A program made the position numbers and the translations under genes. A stretch of 64,000 bases of DNA from Gnetum montanum (taxonomy: Eukaryota > Streptophyta > Gnetopsida > Gnetales > Gnetaceae), in contig MNCI01037593.1 in NCBI GenBank assembly GCA_015680685.1, positions 248,546 to 312,545 on the forward strand, in the 5' to 3' direction. The notes below the pieces were generated by a model, which saw only the letters and a list, made by a program, of their open reading frames with translations, ran no database searches and was not told where the DNA came from. Shown here piece by piece: positions 1 through 13,600 of the stretch (within the stretch, counting starts at the first letter, position 1; each line of letters opens with the position of its first letter).

Positions 1-1050
1 CTATTTGGAATAATGTTGAAATGATCATATTAACAAATAAGCTTTGCTACATAATCAACAAAGCAACCCCAAAACTCATTGGTAAGTGCACAAGAATTGA
101 TCAAGTGGAGTCATAATTGTAGCTACAAGAAAAACATACTATACTGGATTTTCCTATTTTCTAACCAATCTTTAAGATTATGTTATGTACATTAATTATG
201 TAAGCTTCCTCATTTTTGAACATAACTCATTTATCATAATTAAAGGTGTGACTTTGTTAAAGTAATATTGTTCTTTCTAATACTTTTATGATTTTTTTCT
301 CATATAGTTTCTCAAAAAAAAATCTCATGGGATTAGTACAAGTTAATAGAAGAAGGTAAAAATGGCATTAATTATGATGGTTTTTAGCATTTGATATTTT
401 AATTTTATTTATTTTAGCATACGTGTACTATCCCTTTTATTGGATTTTTTAGTAGGCATGTATCACTCAATGGATCATTCGTATATGGAATTCCATATTG
501 TGCATGTGGTATGTTTTGGTTGCTATGTGTTTGATGTCCCTTTTCTAATTATTTGTTAATTAATTAATTATTTTGAATTTTAGAGTAGTACCATGGAATT
601 GCATCCTAGTTAAGTATATTTAGGTTTGTACTTTAAACCTTGGTTACTATTTAGAGATGACACAACTATTAGGTAGTGTCGAAGGTATCATAGTAAGCTA
701 GCATTCAGGTTTAAATCCTTTGAAAAATTATATTCATTTTAATTTTAGAATTTGAATCATGTATATTTTCTTTATTTTAGTTTTCTATTAGTAATTGGCT
801 AACTAGTTTGACTCTGGCATGTCTTTTTGACAATAAATACCTAGCAACCCTTCTATTAGAAACCATCCATTTCCTTTTCTCATATTGAAAAGTGTAATCT
901 AGATAAGGATATCCTATTGAATAGGAGAGGATCCTCAAAAAAACAAAATTAGTATAAGTTCTTTCCTTTCTATGTTCTATTTTGGATATCACTTAGATTC
1001 AATCTTTCTAGGTTTTAGCTTTAGAGCCTATTCTTAGGAGATCTCAACCA
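1..1050. other. AT-rich flank without recognisable gene
   Basis: This is the DNA immediately outside the left end of element E0. It is AT-rich with short A and T runs. I find no coding region with known motifs, no RNA gene and no similarity to the element parts to its right. It is probably the older target DNA into which E0 inserted, or the remnant of another repeat. Confidence 0.5.
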
Positions 1051-3020
1051 TGTAGTGACCAAAAATGTCAATGATTGGAATGCCAAGGGGTTCATGGGTG
1101 CACAACCTCAACCTTGTCTGTACGTGAATTTATTTGATAGGAAATATAGGTGGAGTGCCCTAGATGATCTTGTCAATCGAATAGGAACTTCATCGACTAC
1201 AATCGAGGTATCAGGTACAACTAGGATGTGGCATGGCTAGCTAACAATGGGAGCGCTAACAGTGTTCTCAGCAGTATTGAAGCCAACTAGGCCTAAGCAT
1301 AGTAGGGTCTCATGGCACAAGAACAATGGTGAAAATGTGAAAAAAGTATGTGAAATAGAAAAAAATTTTGAATGAAGTGCTAAATGTTAAATAAAATACT
1401 TAAAGTGTAGAAGATTTTGGGAGAAAAATAGTATGATACCAACTTGGATGGGGAGTGGAGTAATTACAAATGCGTTTTGTGGAGGTATGTAGTGGTATAG
1501 ACAAGCATAGTGGCACTATTGCTAGAGTCTTTAGGGTGTCCGGGGGTGAAGACTGACATTGACTACAAGGTCCATGCCTACTAGGTTGCTTGCCATGGTG
1601 TCCTGTAGGCTTGAAATGTGCTATGGTGCTAAGTGGGATGCAAAGGGATTGCCAAGATGCTGATACCCTTTAGTGTACAAGGTGCTCAAGGTACTTTAGG
1701 TGTCAAAAGATGCTTTGAGATGCTAATTCCCACTGCTAGAATAAAATACCAACTCCTAGAGTGTGGAATGCAAGGGTATTTATAGGCTTACTGTTAGTGT
1801 GAAGTTTGGATTGAGTGCCACATGGCAAAGGGGTAGGTGGGGCTATGCTAACCTTTGCTATGCTCCTAGTGGAACAAATGGTGCTATGCTTTGATATGCT
1901 ACATTAGATCCTAAGGGATTGTTAGAATAGCTACACTACTAAAACTGCATGTGCCAAGACTACAATGTACGTGCAAATAGGGAAAAATAGTGCAATTTGG
2001 AGGCTATGCTCTAGGACTATGTTCTCCCCTCTTTTGAGTGGGATCAAGCATAGGTACAATTTTGGGACATAGAGGAGGGTAAAAAAAGAGTGAAAGTTAT
2101 TGATCTTGCTTGCTAGAGGAGTGTTGGAGCTAGAATGAAGGCCTATGTTAAGATCTGAAAGCTTTTGAACGTAGTTCCTTATTACTATGCTAGCTATGCT
2201 TTGGAGCATAGCATAATGGTTAGGCAATTCTTGGAAAAACTAAGGTCCAGTGGTAGGACACTTGCTATGCTAGAGAGTGTAGTAGGATGAGACAGAGCAT
2301 AGCATAGACACATAGAAAAATCTAGCAAACATTGTAGTTCTTACTCTTGCTACACTAGCTATGCTCGAGAGCATAGTAGGAAGGGTAGCTTTAGGAGTTA
2401 GAAAATATACCAAATGCCACTTCCCTGCTAAGCTAGCTTGACAACTTTTAGCTTAACACATGTAAACTAGCCATCAAAGTGTTGCTATGCTAGATAGTAT
2501 AGCAAGAGGAATGTGAGCATAGCAAGACACTTACAAAAATTTTTGCAACTATTGTTTGACACTTAGAAAATTTTGCAAATCTAGTTGTATTTCATGCTAC
2601 ATTGGCTATGTTGTAAAGTATAGCCCCAGTAGTGGGATCATGCGCCAAACACTTAGAAAAAGTTTCCTTGAGTTGATAGACAAAAAAATTTTCCATTGAA
2701 GCACTATTGCCCAAATTTGGTGGTGTTTCACTAGCCCCTCTTTGTCAATGCTTAGAGGAGTGGCCCGAGAGACATCAACAAAGAACCTAAAACACCATAG
2801 TAGACACAACAACAACATTGCTCACCAATACCTGATTAGATTGTGTTTCACTAGGCTTAAGAGCACCAAACGTCATGGTATGTTATGGGTAATGGATGTA
2901 GGGAATTGACTTGGGGATAGTAAGGAAGGAACAAGATGCAAATGGTATATCATTCTACAAGATGTAGACTTAGCATGGCTAACTATTATCATGGTACCAA
3001 GGTGGCTTCTCGCCAAAAAA
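1051..3020 (-). repeat. E0 3' LTR
   Basis: On the minus strand this LTR starts right after a purine tract and ends in CACTACA at 1051, next to unrelated DNA. Three marks tie it to the other LTRs. A TATAAATA box lies at 1777-1784. A U5 segment around 1150-1190 contains GATTGACAAGA followed by AGGGCA, like 48861-48884 of E3 and 16379-16400 of E1. Repeated short CTATGC/GCATAG inverted motifs fill U3. At about 1.97 kb it is longer than the 1.39-1.56 kb LTRs of E1 and E3. ORFs inside it have no family motifs. Confidence 0.75.
1777..1784 (-). promoter_or_regulatory. E0 LTR TATA box
   Basis: TATAAATA read on the minus strand, followed by CCC as in the E2 and E3 LTRs. Its place within the LTR fits the U3 promoter of a plant LTR retrotransposon. 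Confidence 0.6.
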
Positions 3021-3034
3021 ATGGCCTCTCATTA
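3021..3034 (-). other. E0 polypurine tract
   Basis: On the minus strand the tract AATGAGAGGCCAT directly precedes the LTR start. It aligns with AAAGAGGGGCCAT before the 3' LTRs of E1 (30864-30879) and E3 (63361-63376). This is the expected plus-strand priming site. Confidence 0.55.
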
Positions 3035-4374
3035 GAGTGCTTGTGAGAGAGCCTTCACCCATAGCACTGAGATGGCTTACCCCTGACATGTTGGCCTTTT
3101 GTCAAAGTGCTTATGAGAAGGCCATTGCAAATTCAAAGTTTGACTAGTTGCAAAATTGCAGCTTTGCTAGATTTTTCTTGGAGATATGTTTTGCACCACT
3201 TTCTATTTTTGTTTTTTCTTTTGAGTTTTTACTTTTTTTTCTTTATGAAATGTTGGCTACAAGATTCTTCTCACCGAATGGACTACATGAAACTTAATGG
3301 ACTTTACTTAGTGTCAAGTGTGTCAGATTTGTAGGATAGGTGTTTCCTCCAGAGGATGAGTTGCATTACATTTCCTTAAGCTTTGACTAGCCCACAAAGG
3401 CTCCCCATGGGATGAGTTGCATTACATCTATCATGGGTTCTAGAGTCAATTGAGAAAAAGATGTTGTACATATTAGTGAAGCTCACTAAGAAAGCTAGGA
3501 AGTGTAAGGTAAAGGGGCAAATGCTAGTGGGCTATAGCAAGGTAATAGGGATGTGCGCTCTTAATTAGCTTGGCAAGTCCAACCAAGTACATCGAAGAAA
3601 TGTGATGTCTTTCCACTACAATGAACCATGCCTTTGAACAACAACCTTTGGGGCTTCATCTTCCAAGTACAACATAGAGGAAATAAGAAAAGAATCATAC
3701 AACATGATAGATAAAAGCAAACTACTAGTTGCAAAGGTTCTACATGTGCCAGGAGTGCTGGACCAATTATAAGAGCTTGTAGTGCCAATGTAGATGCCAA
3801 AGCTAGAAGGTTGCAAAAGTTCAAGCAACCACACCGAAAGCAAGCACCCAAGAGAGGCCAGTAAAGTGGTCAAAGAAGATGAAAATGTAGGTGCTTGAGA
3901 CTCCACACCAAGGATATGAGCTTAGAAATCTAGTAGGACAAGCGAGGAGCCATGATGCTCAATGCACTTCCAAGCCTAGGAAATGATGAGGGCTAAAGGA
4001 TGGTAGTGCTATGGTTGGGCCATAGTACTACTAGGACTCCAATGGGTGGTGTTGATGGTGAGAGCCCCAACCACTAATGAGACATCCAAGGCCAGAAATG
4101 TTGTTGGCATAGCCTATAGGTGGTACTACTGGCGCTAGTTGTGGGAGCTTCAAAAGGTTAATAAAATGTTCAAGGGAATTTTCGAAGGCTCAGCAAAATG
4201 CCAAGGGTGATGATGCTAGAAATGTTCTAGAGGCTTTATCTTGACAACATGAACTTCATTCTAGAACTGCAATGCCCCTACTCACCTAGCCCATTAAGAG
4301 GTGGATAGATGATGGAGGATAAGAAGTATTTACACTTTCTTTTTCTGCAGAATTGTAGATGTTGAGCCATGAAT
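3035..4374 (-). other. E0 3' noncoding region
   Basis: This stretch between the motif array and the purine tract has no convincing reading frame. It corresponds to 29700-30863 in E1 and 62186-63360 in E3. Similarity to those regions is faint and limited to short blocks. Overlapping 96-aa ORFs at 3561-3906 have no recognisable motifs and I treat them as chance. Confidence 0.5.
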
Positions 4375-4935
4375 GCTAAACTACAAACTTAGTTTAAGGT
4401 CTTGGCAAATTGTGACGTGCTAGTTCATTGTCTTAGCAAACTACTATGTGCTAGTTTAATGTCATAGTGGATGGTGGATGTTCTACCAATTTATCATCAT
4501 GATTCAAGGACATGTTGTGCCAGTTTAAATTCATAGCAGATTAGTCTATGGATGTTGTTTAGTGTCATAGTCCAAGGACAAGTTGTGATAGTTTAATGTC
4601 ATAGAAAAATTACTATACCAATTTAACATCATAGCAGATGGATGTGTTGTGGGTGCTAGTTTAATGTTGTAGCCCAGCGATGAGTTGTATCAGTTTAACA
4701 TCGTAGTGGATGTTCTACACTAGTTTATAGTCATAGTGAACTATCTGTGGATACAAATTTAACATCATAGCCCAAATAAGAGCTATGCTATTTTAACATC
4801 ATATAAAACACATTGTGCTAGTTTATAGTCATAATAGACTATCTATGCTAGTTTATAGTCATAGCAGACTCTCTGTGCCAGTTTATAGTCATAGTGGACT
4901 CTTTGTGCTAGTTTATAGTCATAGTGGACTCTAGC
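4375..4935 (-). repeat. E0 motif array downstream of integrase
   Basis: On the minus strand a degenerate unit of about 30 bp recurs many times. Each unit has a core like CTATGACTATAAACTAGCA, and the best-preserved copies are at 4800-4935. The array lies between the end of pol and the 3' noncoding region. The equivalent arrays of E1 (29330-29700) and E3 (61620-62185) share the AAACTGGCA core, but their units are spaced irregularly. Confidence 0.75.
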
Positions 4936-4974
4936 TTACCTTGCTTTGTTGTTGATGCAACATTGCATGTTAGG

Positions 4975-7900
4975 CTAATATGGCTTCAGGTATGAATGAT
5001 TTATTAGACTAGCAAACTCATTACCATCTAGATTAGTGAGCTTGAATGCTTTGTTGTTATAGGCCCTGGTGACCAAGAAAGGCCCTTTCCAGTTTGCTAA
5101 GAATTTGTCTGTGGGTTCACGAATGGCCTTGAAGACTAGGGTCCCTTCCTTGTTCTAGTGGTAGTGCTAATTGTGGTGGTGCTTTTGTCATTGCTTCTCT
5201 TGGTACCATTTGATGCAATCAAGCATCTACATGCGCATCTCCTCTATAGAGTTGAGGTCAATGGCTCTCAACTCATCATTTTGAGCCTCATTAATGAAGC
5301 TTGAAAGGATCACATAGATTAATGGAACCTACAATTCAAGAGGCAAAATTTCTTCAAACCCATATATAAAGGTATATGGTGTCTTACCTATTTTAGTTCT
5401 ACATGTTATGTGGTAGGCCCATAGTGCATAGACTAGCTACTCATGCCATTGTCATTTGTTGTTGCTAAGCATCTTCTTCAGAAGGTTGATGATGACCTTG
5501 TTTTTGGCCCTGACCTAGCCATTCACTTGTGGGTAGTATGGTGATGAAAAGGAATGCTTAATGCCAAGGTATTTGTAGAAGGCTTTGGTTTCTACACTAC
5601 TAAGCTATGGTCAGTTGTTCATGAACATGGTCATGGGTAGACTATATTAAGTCATTATGTTGTCAAGAATGATCTTGCAAACCTACTATGATGTGGTCCT
5701 CCTAAGGAGAATGAATTCAACCCATTTAGTAAAATATTTGATTACAGTTATGATGAAGTTATGCCCAGCAAAGAACTTAGACATGATAGGCCCTATGATA
5801 TTCAACCCCCAATGTTGGAACAGCCATGTGATCTACATGGTGTGTAGTTTAGTGGGTGGCACATGCATTAAGTTGTCATGCCATTAACACGTGTCACATG
5901 TCTTGACCTTGGAAACATAATTTTGCCTAAGCATCTAACTTTTGATACCATTGCCTTGGGTGTTATGTGGCCTCTACTCAATCCCTCATAAACTTGATCA
6001 ACAATCATTTGCAATTTTCCATCGCTAATTTAGGTAAATAGTATGTTGTCATAGGATCTACAACATAGTGTTCTATCACCTATGAGGACGTACTATCATG
6101 ATCATTTTTGCACTACATCCTTTTAGGTAGTGGTCCGATGTTGTGAAGGCTCACCTTGTTGAAGGTATGACATAAGGTTATCATACCATTCTTTTATATG
6201 GGTTGTGCTTATTATGGCTATAGATGCAATGTCAATTATGTGTGTGATAGTTTTGGTGCTATCTGTTATTGAGGTTGGAAAGGCATGAAACATGTTGGGT
6301 GCAATGCTTAAGGCTAATGTGGCTAATGCATCAACAATTGCATTCCTGTTGCAGGGATGTGTTGGATATCTACAATTGCAAACCATCAAAGCAAGTGATT
6401 TTCCAAGTCACAATAAGGTTGTAAGTGTTGTTCTTTATAAGTGTAAACCTTTATAACTTGGTTGATGACTAGCTATGAATCGCCTCGGATTGCTAGGTTT
6501 CAGATTCCTAGGTCACCGGCTGCTATGAGACCTCTAAGGAGACTTTTGTACTTTGCCACATTGTTATTGCAATGAAATGTAAAATGATAAGTGAAGGGTT
6601 AGATCTCCTGAGAGGGAAATGTGATTATTGTAGTAGCACTACCTCCTTGAGAGGTTGAAGCACCATCAAAGTGTAAAACTGCCTCAAAGTTGGTAGGCAC
6701 TTAGCTTATACTACTGATGTGCTCATTTGGAAATTCCAGATCTATAGTTTCTTGATCATTTATTGGTAAAGCCATGAGTTATGTGGATATTACTTGACCT
6801 TTAGTTGATTCTTGTGCTATGTAATGCAAGTCAAACTCTATGGTTATTTCTTTTCATCATGTTATTTGACTACTCTTGTAGATGTTCATGGTGATTACTT
6901 GGAGTACATTGCTTTTGCAGATGATGTTTACCTAGCTGCAAGAAAGATAATGCCTCCACTTCTTAATTTCAAAGACTAAGGTAAGAAATTATTCTCCACA
7001 TCATTGTATTTTGTTTCATGTGCCAATAGGGAATGGCTTAGGTAGTACACAGGGACCTCTAAGCCATCATCTCACTTTTGGAAAAGTAGAGAAGCCATGG
7101 ACATGTCAGAAGTTGCAAGGTAGATATAAAAAGGTTTATCTTCTTATGGAGGGTAGACTATTGGAAGTTGAGCTAGCTCATGTTTGAGTTTGTCAAATTC
7201 CTCTTAGCATTGAGCTATCCACTTAAAGTGGACTCCCTTTCTAAGCAAATGTTCCATTAGTTGTAGCTTATCCATCAACCATGTGATAAACTGACATATG
7301 AATTGTAATTTTCCTTATAACCCATGTAGCTCCTTATGGTTAGTTGGTGGTGCTAAGTTGATGATGGCCTTAACCTTATTAGGGCCTACATATATGCCTA
7401 CCTCTAATAACACAAAACCTAGCATGTGATCCATCTTGACACTAAAGACACACTTCCTAGGATTCAACCTAAGGTCATGTCTAAGGCAAAGTTTGAGTGT
7501 GCGATCTAAGTTATTTGCATGATCATTTTCCATTTTGGACTTAACTACTATGTCATCAACATAGTCATTGAGAAAGTCCAACAAGTAGTTACTAAATATG
7601 TATGTCATTGCATGTTGGTAGGTATCTCCTACATTCTTTAGTCTAAAAGGCATCATTGAATAGCAAAACGTACCCTAGGGGGTCATGAAGGTTGTACTGA
7701 GTTAGTGCTCTAGGTTGATCCAAATATGGTTGTAACCAGAGAACCCATCCATAGAGAGCACCAAAACATGACCAGTCATGGTATTGATCAATTAATCGAT
7801 ACTAGGCAATGAAAAGTTATCATTGATGGTTGCTTTGTTCAGGTCTTGAAAGTTTATGCAAATGCATATGCTTCCATTTTTCTTAGGTACAACCATGATG

Positions 7901-8445
7901 TTGGAGACCTAGTCTATATAGTTAATGGCTTGAATGAAACTAGCATTTTCAAAATTGGTGATTTCATCATGGACTATCAATGCCACCTCAGGTCTAACCT
8001 TTTAAGCATTCTATTTAATTGGTTTTATGTAAGCATCAAGGATGATATTGTGCTACATTATGTGAGGATCTATGCTTGGCATGTTCTTGTAGGACCATGC
8101 AAATGCCTTGATGTTGTGGTTGAGTGTCTTTGCAATTCTTTGAATATGTTAAGGCTCTAACAACGAGCTAAGTTTTTATGTTTTTGCCTCACCTATGAGT
8201 GTCACTAAAGGGACTTCAATGAGGGGATCCTTAGTGACATAACCTACCTCTAGATCAAAAGCCCTAACTAGATGATTAGGCCAATCTAGTAGTGCTTCTA
8301 TGGATCTTACATAGTCATCATGAGCTATGGGCACAAGGTCTAGGCATTGGGCATCGACGCATCTGATGAGGTCACTGTGAGGTCTGATGAAGATCAAGGG
8401 TAAATGAAGAGACTCATATGAACTCATGCTATAATCTTGAGACAT
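4975..8445 (-). pseudogene. E0 pol: RT, two RNase H domains, integrase (degenerate)
   Basis: This is a broken Tat-type polymerase polyprotein on the minus strand. RT lies at about 7300-7960 with an intact YVDD at 7552-7563 and the LKN-GDTYQ block near 7640. The Ty3-type RNase H follows at about 6950-7260. A second RNase H and linker, with an ALATLAL block, lies near 6123-6800. Integrase runs from about 6060 to 5200. The C-terminal KGPFLV block is near 5080, and a stop is at 4975-4977. Many in-frame TAG stops interrupt it. In integrase the second catalytic Asp position reads Asn (MNN instead of TDN), so the enzyme would be inactive even if read through. A splice-acceptor-like pyrimidine run ending in CATAG sits just before the start. 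Confidence 0.85.
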
Positions 8446-8584
8446 ATCCTATGAAACAACCAAAAAGAACATCAAGCTACACTTGCCTTAATAGAGTTGA
8501 GATGAATAACATGAAGAAAGTAATGTAGTTAATAATTCCCTAAACATGAAAAAGTAGGCATTAGAAAGGGAAGCATGTGAACCA

Positions 8585-8775
8585 TTTTTTGAACTTGGTA
8601 GGCCATGATTTGCCAGTTTAAGATCTTACCAAATAGTAATTTTCCAGTTTAAGGTCTTAGCAAATTGTGATTTACTAGTTTAAGATCTTGGTCGACCATG
8701 ATTTGCTATTTTAAGGTCTTAGCAGACAATGATTTTCCAATTTATGGTCTTAGCAGATGGTGATTTATGCAAGGT
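8585..8775 (-). repeat. E0 motif array upstream of pol
   Basis: Five degenerate units are read on the minus strand. They carry cores such as CTAAGACCTTAAACTGGAAAA and spacers containing ATCATGGTC. In E0 this array and the array downstream of integrase share nearly the same unit, which supports one motif family at two fixed places. Confidence 0.7.
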
Positions 8776-10697
8776 GCATTAGCTCAAGCCAAGCAAAGAG
8801 TGTCTGCATTATTAGATTGAGCTAGGCATTTACTAGGAAACCAAAAAGATCTTAAAAATTTTCTAAGTCTAGGATTGTTTAAAAAAGTCAAATATTTTTC
8901 TAACTTTGGCTACTATGCTCACCCCTTGCTACACTTGCCCCCTCTTGCCACACTTCATGAGAAACTTAGGGAAACATTGCCCAAGTATGGGAGCACCGAT
9001 GTGGTCAGTGGCACATTTAATTACCCTACAAGGGTATAGATGCATGATATACCAAGGGTAAACTATCATTTTCCAAAGTAAAAATGAGAAGCCACTAAGT
9101 GTAGCATGCTCAGAGCGAGGTGTGGAGCCCAGAGCATAGTAAGACAGACAAAGCGCCAAAGAGTAATAGCTGAGCATAGCACTAAGATGATGCACCAAAA
9201 TGACTATCAACACCCTGGACATAGTAACATATAAGAGTGAATACATGTCCTAGAATGCCTACCATGAGCTCAAGTGAAAGAGAGGAGAGCATTGATATCT
9301 ACCACATACATGTGCTACACTCACACTTTTATAGCCATTTGTTGTCCCTTTGTGTTCTAGATTCCTTTTTATCTAGTGTTATGATTTGGTTCTTGGGGTG
9401 ACTTGCCTAGGTAGGTACCATCACTACCTTAGCTACCTTGGTGGCTATGGGTAAGGGAAGAAGATGTGTGCATGGGTTGAGTTTGCATTTTTTTTCTTTT
9501 TTTGGTTATCTACATCTATCAAAAAAAGGGGCAATGCATGATTGATGGGATTTGAGAGTGTTTCAGTGCATAGGGAAAGGGAGCAAGGAGAGAATGGGGA
9601 TTTTATCCCCCCATTTTCATGGCCATAGCTTCTTGGAAGAGAGAGTTTTCTTGTGCATAGCCATGTGAGGCCAGGGACCCTAGGTCTTGGACGATGACTA
9701 CTAAAGGGATGGGCTATGTGCAACGATGTGTGCCACAGATGATGCATCCTTTGTTGTGCTTCTATTTGCATAGTTGAGTGTAGCATGTAAATGGATGAAG
9801 AGAAAATGGGATTGGAATAGGGCACTACAAGGGATAGAGATTCATGAGTGCCATGATGCATACAGAGAATGCATAGGGATAGCTACTAAAGCAAGCAGAG
9901 GGCCAATGGTGTATCCATAGGGATGGTGGCCATGGCAAGAGGGTGGATGGGGCTAGGGGGACCACCAAGGCTACAACCTTTGTGCACATCCTAGCACCTA
10001 CCATTAGCACTTGCTAGCACAGTGAAAAGGGATAAAACACCCAAGACAATGGGATGCAATGGCTAGAGTAATGACTTGTTCCTTTTCTCTTTATCTTTGC
10101 AAAATTGTGCCCTGTATGCTATGCTCTATAGGGAGCATAGCCAGCACTTTGGTCGATTTGAGTGCATTAAGCTGCTACACTCTCAATAGTTAGGTTTCGT
10201 TTTTTTTTTTGCACAGGTCATGTTTCTAGAGAGGGATAACCTAGAGTTAGAATTATTTAAAGCATTCTAGACCACCTTGCCTAAAGGTAGAGAAAATCAG
10301 AGGATCTTCCAAATGCAAAAGATAAATGAAATGCCAAACTATAACAAAATGCTAAATGCTAATATAGCATATGAAACAAACATGCCAAATGTGCCAAAGC
10401 TTTCCAAAATGCTAAATTAGCAAATTGATGGTGCAAAACCATAAAAACATGCAAAGCAAAAAAAGGTTAATCATGCAAGTGTAAACTGAAACATAGTACT
10501 ATATCCCAATGAGTGCCAAGCATGTCAAATAGGTGTTGATGTCTTGTACTTGTGGGGCCTCATGGGGGATCCTAAGGATATTTCTAAATTATGCAATTGT
10601 AAGCTTGATTTGCTAATTTTTTTGAGTGAATATTTTATGCCAAAATGTAATCTATTATGTGCCAATGCTACATTCATTTGCTATTTTGTGGTTGTAG
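8776..10697 (+). other. E0 region holding the missing first exon of the antisense gene
   Basis: By position this segment should contain the promoter, exon 1 and intron 1 of the plus-strand antisense gene. I could not recognise exon 1; E1 and E3 have a 119-bp exon 1 here. A pyrimidine run followed by CACAG lies at about 10200-10217. A 138-aa minus-strand ORF at 9445-9861 shows no motif. I see no other feature. Confidence 0.4.
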
Positions 10698-13600
10698 GAT
10701 GATACTAAAACCTATCTTGGTGGTTGTAGAGCTTATTTGCATTTTGTCTAACATTAGCCAACCCATACCCAACATGCCTGCACTTGACATGAAGTTGGGC
10801 AATCAATTGATGTGGTTTCAACTAGAGGCAAGCGAATTCCTAGCTTACCTACTATACCACTTTGGTGTGATCATGTGGTCACACTAGGTAGTGGAGGCTG
10901 CAAGCACTATCACTGAGACATTGTTGGCTATGGCAAACTAGGACATATTATGATTTATGTCTGATGAGCTTGTAACTAGTGGTGATTAAGAAGGTGGCCT
11001 GAGACTAGGCCCTAGGAGCATTCATCCCTTAGTAAGGATTTGGAGCATGTCAAAGTTCTCTTGTTATAACAAGCGCAATACCCTTTTCATTGTCATGCAC
11101 ATGCATACAGTCTTCTAGAATCCACTTGGAACTATGTATTATGTGGAGGGTAAGTGCTATTTCTTTTCATTATTTCTCACTCTCATTATCCATTCTAGAT
11201 TTATTAACTACTAAATATGGATGTCCAATGCTAGATTTAAAGTTGATGATAAAGGACTCCACGATGAGATAGGGGCTTTCTCTTTGAATCATACCATGAT
11301 AGAGGTGTTTTCTTGTAGTCTAAGCTTTTGGGAGGCAACTATTGAACAAGTGGAAGAGGACTTAGAGAACTACCCCACCCAATACCCGAAGGCATTTTAG
11401 CAGTGCCAGACCTACAATTGGCCTAACAAGGGATGGGCTAGTGGTAAGTCCATCTTTAGAGAGATTGTTGTGCCACCACCTACATCACGCATGTTGTTTG
11501 TTCCACATGAGTATTCATTATGTTGTCTTGGATCTTATTGCTTGTTCTCATGTACATATTAATTGCACAATGTTAACATTATGTTTGCCTATGTTACAAC
11601 CATCATTGCTTTGATAGAGATAACAGTGGTCACCAGTAGTTGCAATGAGGCCATCCTCATTATGAAGTATGGTAATGTGGAGGGGGCACAGGGGTGGCTG
11701 TGCTATCAAGCCTTGGAGGCTTTAACTCGTTAGCTTATGTGTGCTGGCTTGATGGACTTTTCTTGGCCCTTAGCCCAAGAACACCAGTGGCTGAGATGTT
11801 GATCATTGTTAACTCCTTTAGCTATGATGTCCACTACTTTGTTACTTGCATGCATGGAGTGAGGGTATCCTTGGACCTCGATGATGCCATTTTTCCTAGC
11901 TTCTATGATCTTTTCTATGTGGGCCTATCAATCATTGCCAAGCCTAACCAATAGGTGAACTAGAGAGAGAAGACTAAGGAGTGGTTGGGGACCACATGCT
12001 CTTGTAAAGGCATAGTGGTTGGGAATGTGCAGGTGCTTGAGGTTCAAAGGCTTTACCCTCTTTTCCATGCCTCTGCCTTTCCTAAGCTACTCTCCCAAGG
12101 AAAAGTCCTTGGGGTAGAGTAGGCATGAGTGATGTGGGAGGTTATAGAGGAGGGAATCAAGTTTAACTAAGCCTCTTTTATTACTACTAGGTAGGCAGAG
12201 ATCACCGAGCTTTGTCACAATGTCCATGCAAGATATCACTTTCACTTCACATTCTTCATAGCCTATCTATGAAGGCTTATGGAGTTCCTAGTAACTAGGG
12301 ACAGTGGGCATTGGATTGTGTAGGATCACGAGCAACTACCTAACCCATGGATTAAGCATTTATTTGCTACCACTCATGCACAAAACCCTCTAGAGGGGAT
12401 TGAGAATTCATATTCAATTACAACAAGGGTACATCTACGGAGGTCAGAATTACTATATTCCAGTGACAGTGCACATGAGTGTCCATAAATGGTTGTTGGG
12501 AATGTGATGAGGATGGAGTGATATATTATGGAGATGATGGGATCTTCCATGGAAAAAATCAAGAGGCTAAGATCAACAAAGGAGACTTTCCATATAGCTG
12601 GACAAGTAGGCTTCAAGAAAGTCTACCTCAAGATACCCACACTTCATTTGGTGGTTGTAGGTTAGTGCCTATCGTATGTGAATTTAGCCTATATATTTCT
12701 TTATTTTTTTTGGTTTATTATATTATACTAATACTACTAAACTATGTGAATTAGGAAAGTGGGCTATTGTGGAATTAATGGTGGTGATAGTAAGCATGAT
12801 GGACACAATCCTTCTTTAGGTTGAAAAGGAAGTAGATCATAGGGAAGAGCCACCAGAGGCCATAGAGATCTTCCAATAGTTTGATGTAGAGAGGTTGTTC
12901 CACCCTAAGGGTGACTTTGCCAACCTCTTCAACTGTGTGTAGCTAGGAGATATACCCACACTGACATTTGAGGGCTTTCTTGGTAAGAACTTTGTCTTAT
13001 CATTTGCATTTGCCTTTTTCTCTTAAGCCTTTAACTACTTAGTTATTGCTAAGTGTTGAGTTGTGTTTGCATTGTAGCTTTAGACCTTCCTACTAGTGAT
13101 CCACCACTAGTGCCTACTCATCACATAAAGCCATGGGCAGAGACACCAAATAACTTTACCTTCATGGAAGGCATCATGAAGGACATGGTGGATGGCATAC
13201 AATAGGCGAATCTTGAACATAGTATGCATGCCATTTTTCTTGAATTGCTTTATCAATTCTATGACTTAGTCTATTGCTAATATTGTTTTGTTTGTTGTAT
13301 GCTAATAGGTGCTAAGCTTTGTTGGGATCCAAATCTGGTAGCTCACATGGATGCCATTCTTGAGAATTTCCCCAAGGTAGAGTAGGTGCCTTGTTAGGTC
13401 TATGAGGTAGTGAGAAAGTGCACACTTTTTAGTGTGAAGGCATTGTGGACCTGTAGGTGCTTGAATGAGCACCTATGAAAACATGTGCATGAGCTCTAGG
13501 AGGCAATGGCCAACCTAATCACAAAGAACGAGGACCTTAGGTCTTGTTATGATTTCTTGTTTTCTCAAGCATAGAAGGATGGTACTTGGCAAACATCAAA

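Noticed and set aside
9445-9861. 138-aa minus-strand ORF in E0
   Set aside because: No known motif, no counterpart in E1-E3, and low-complexity composition near its C-terminal end.
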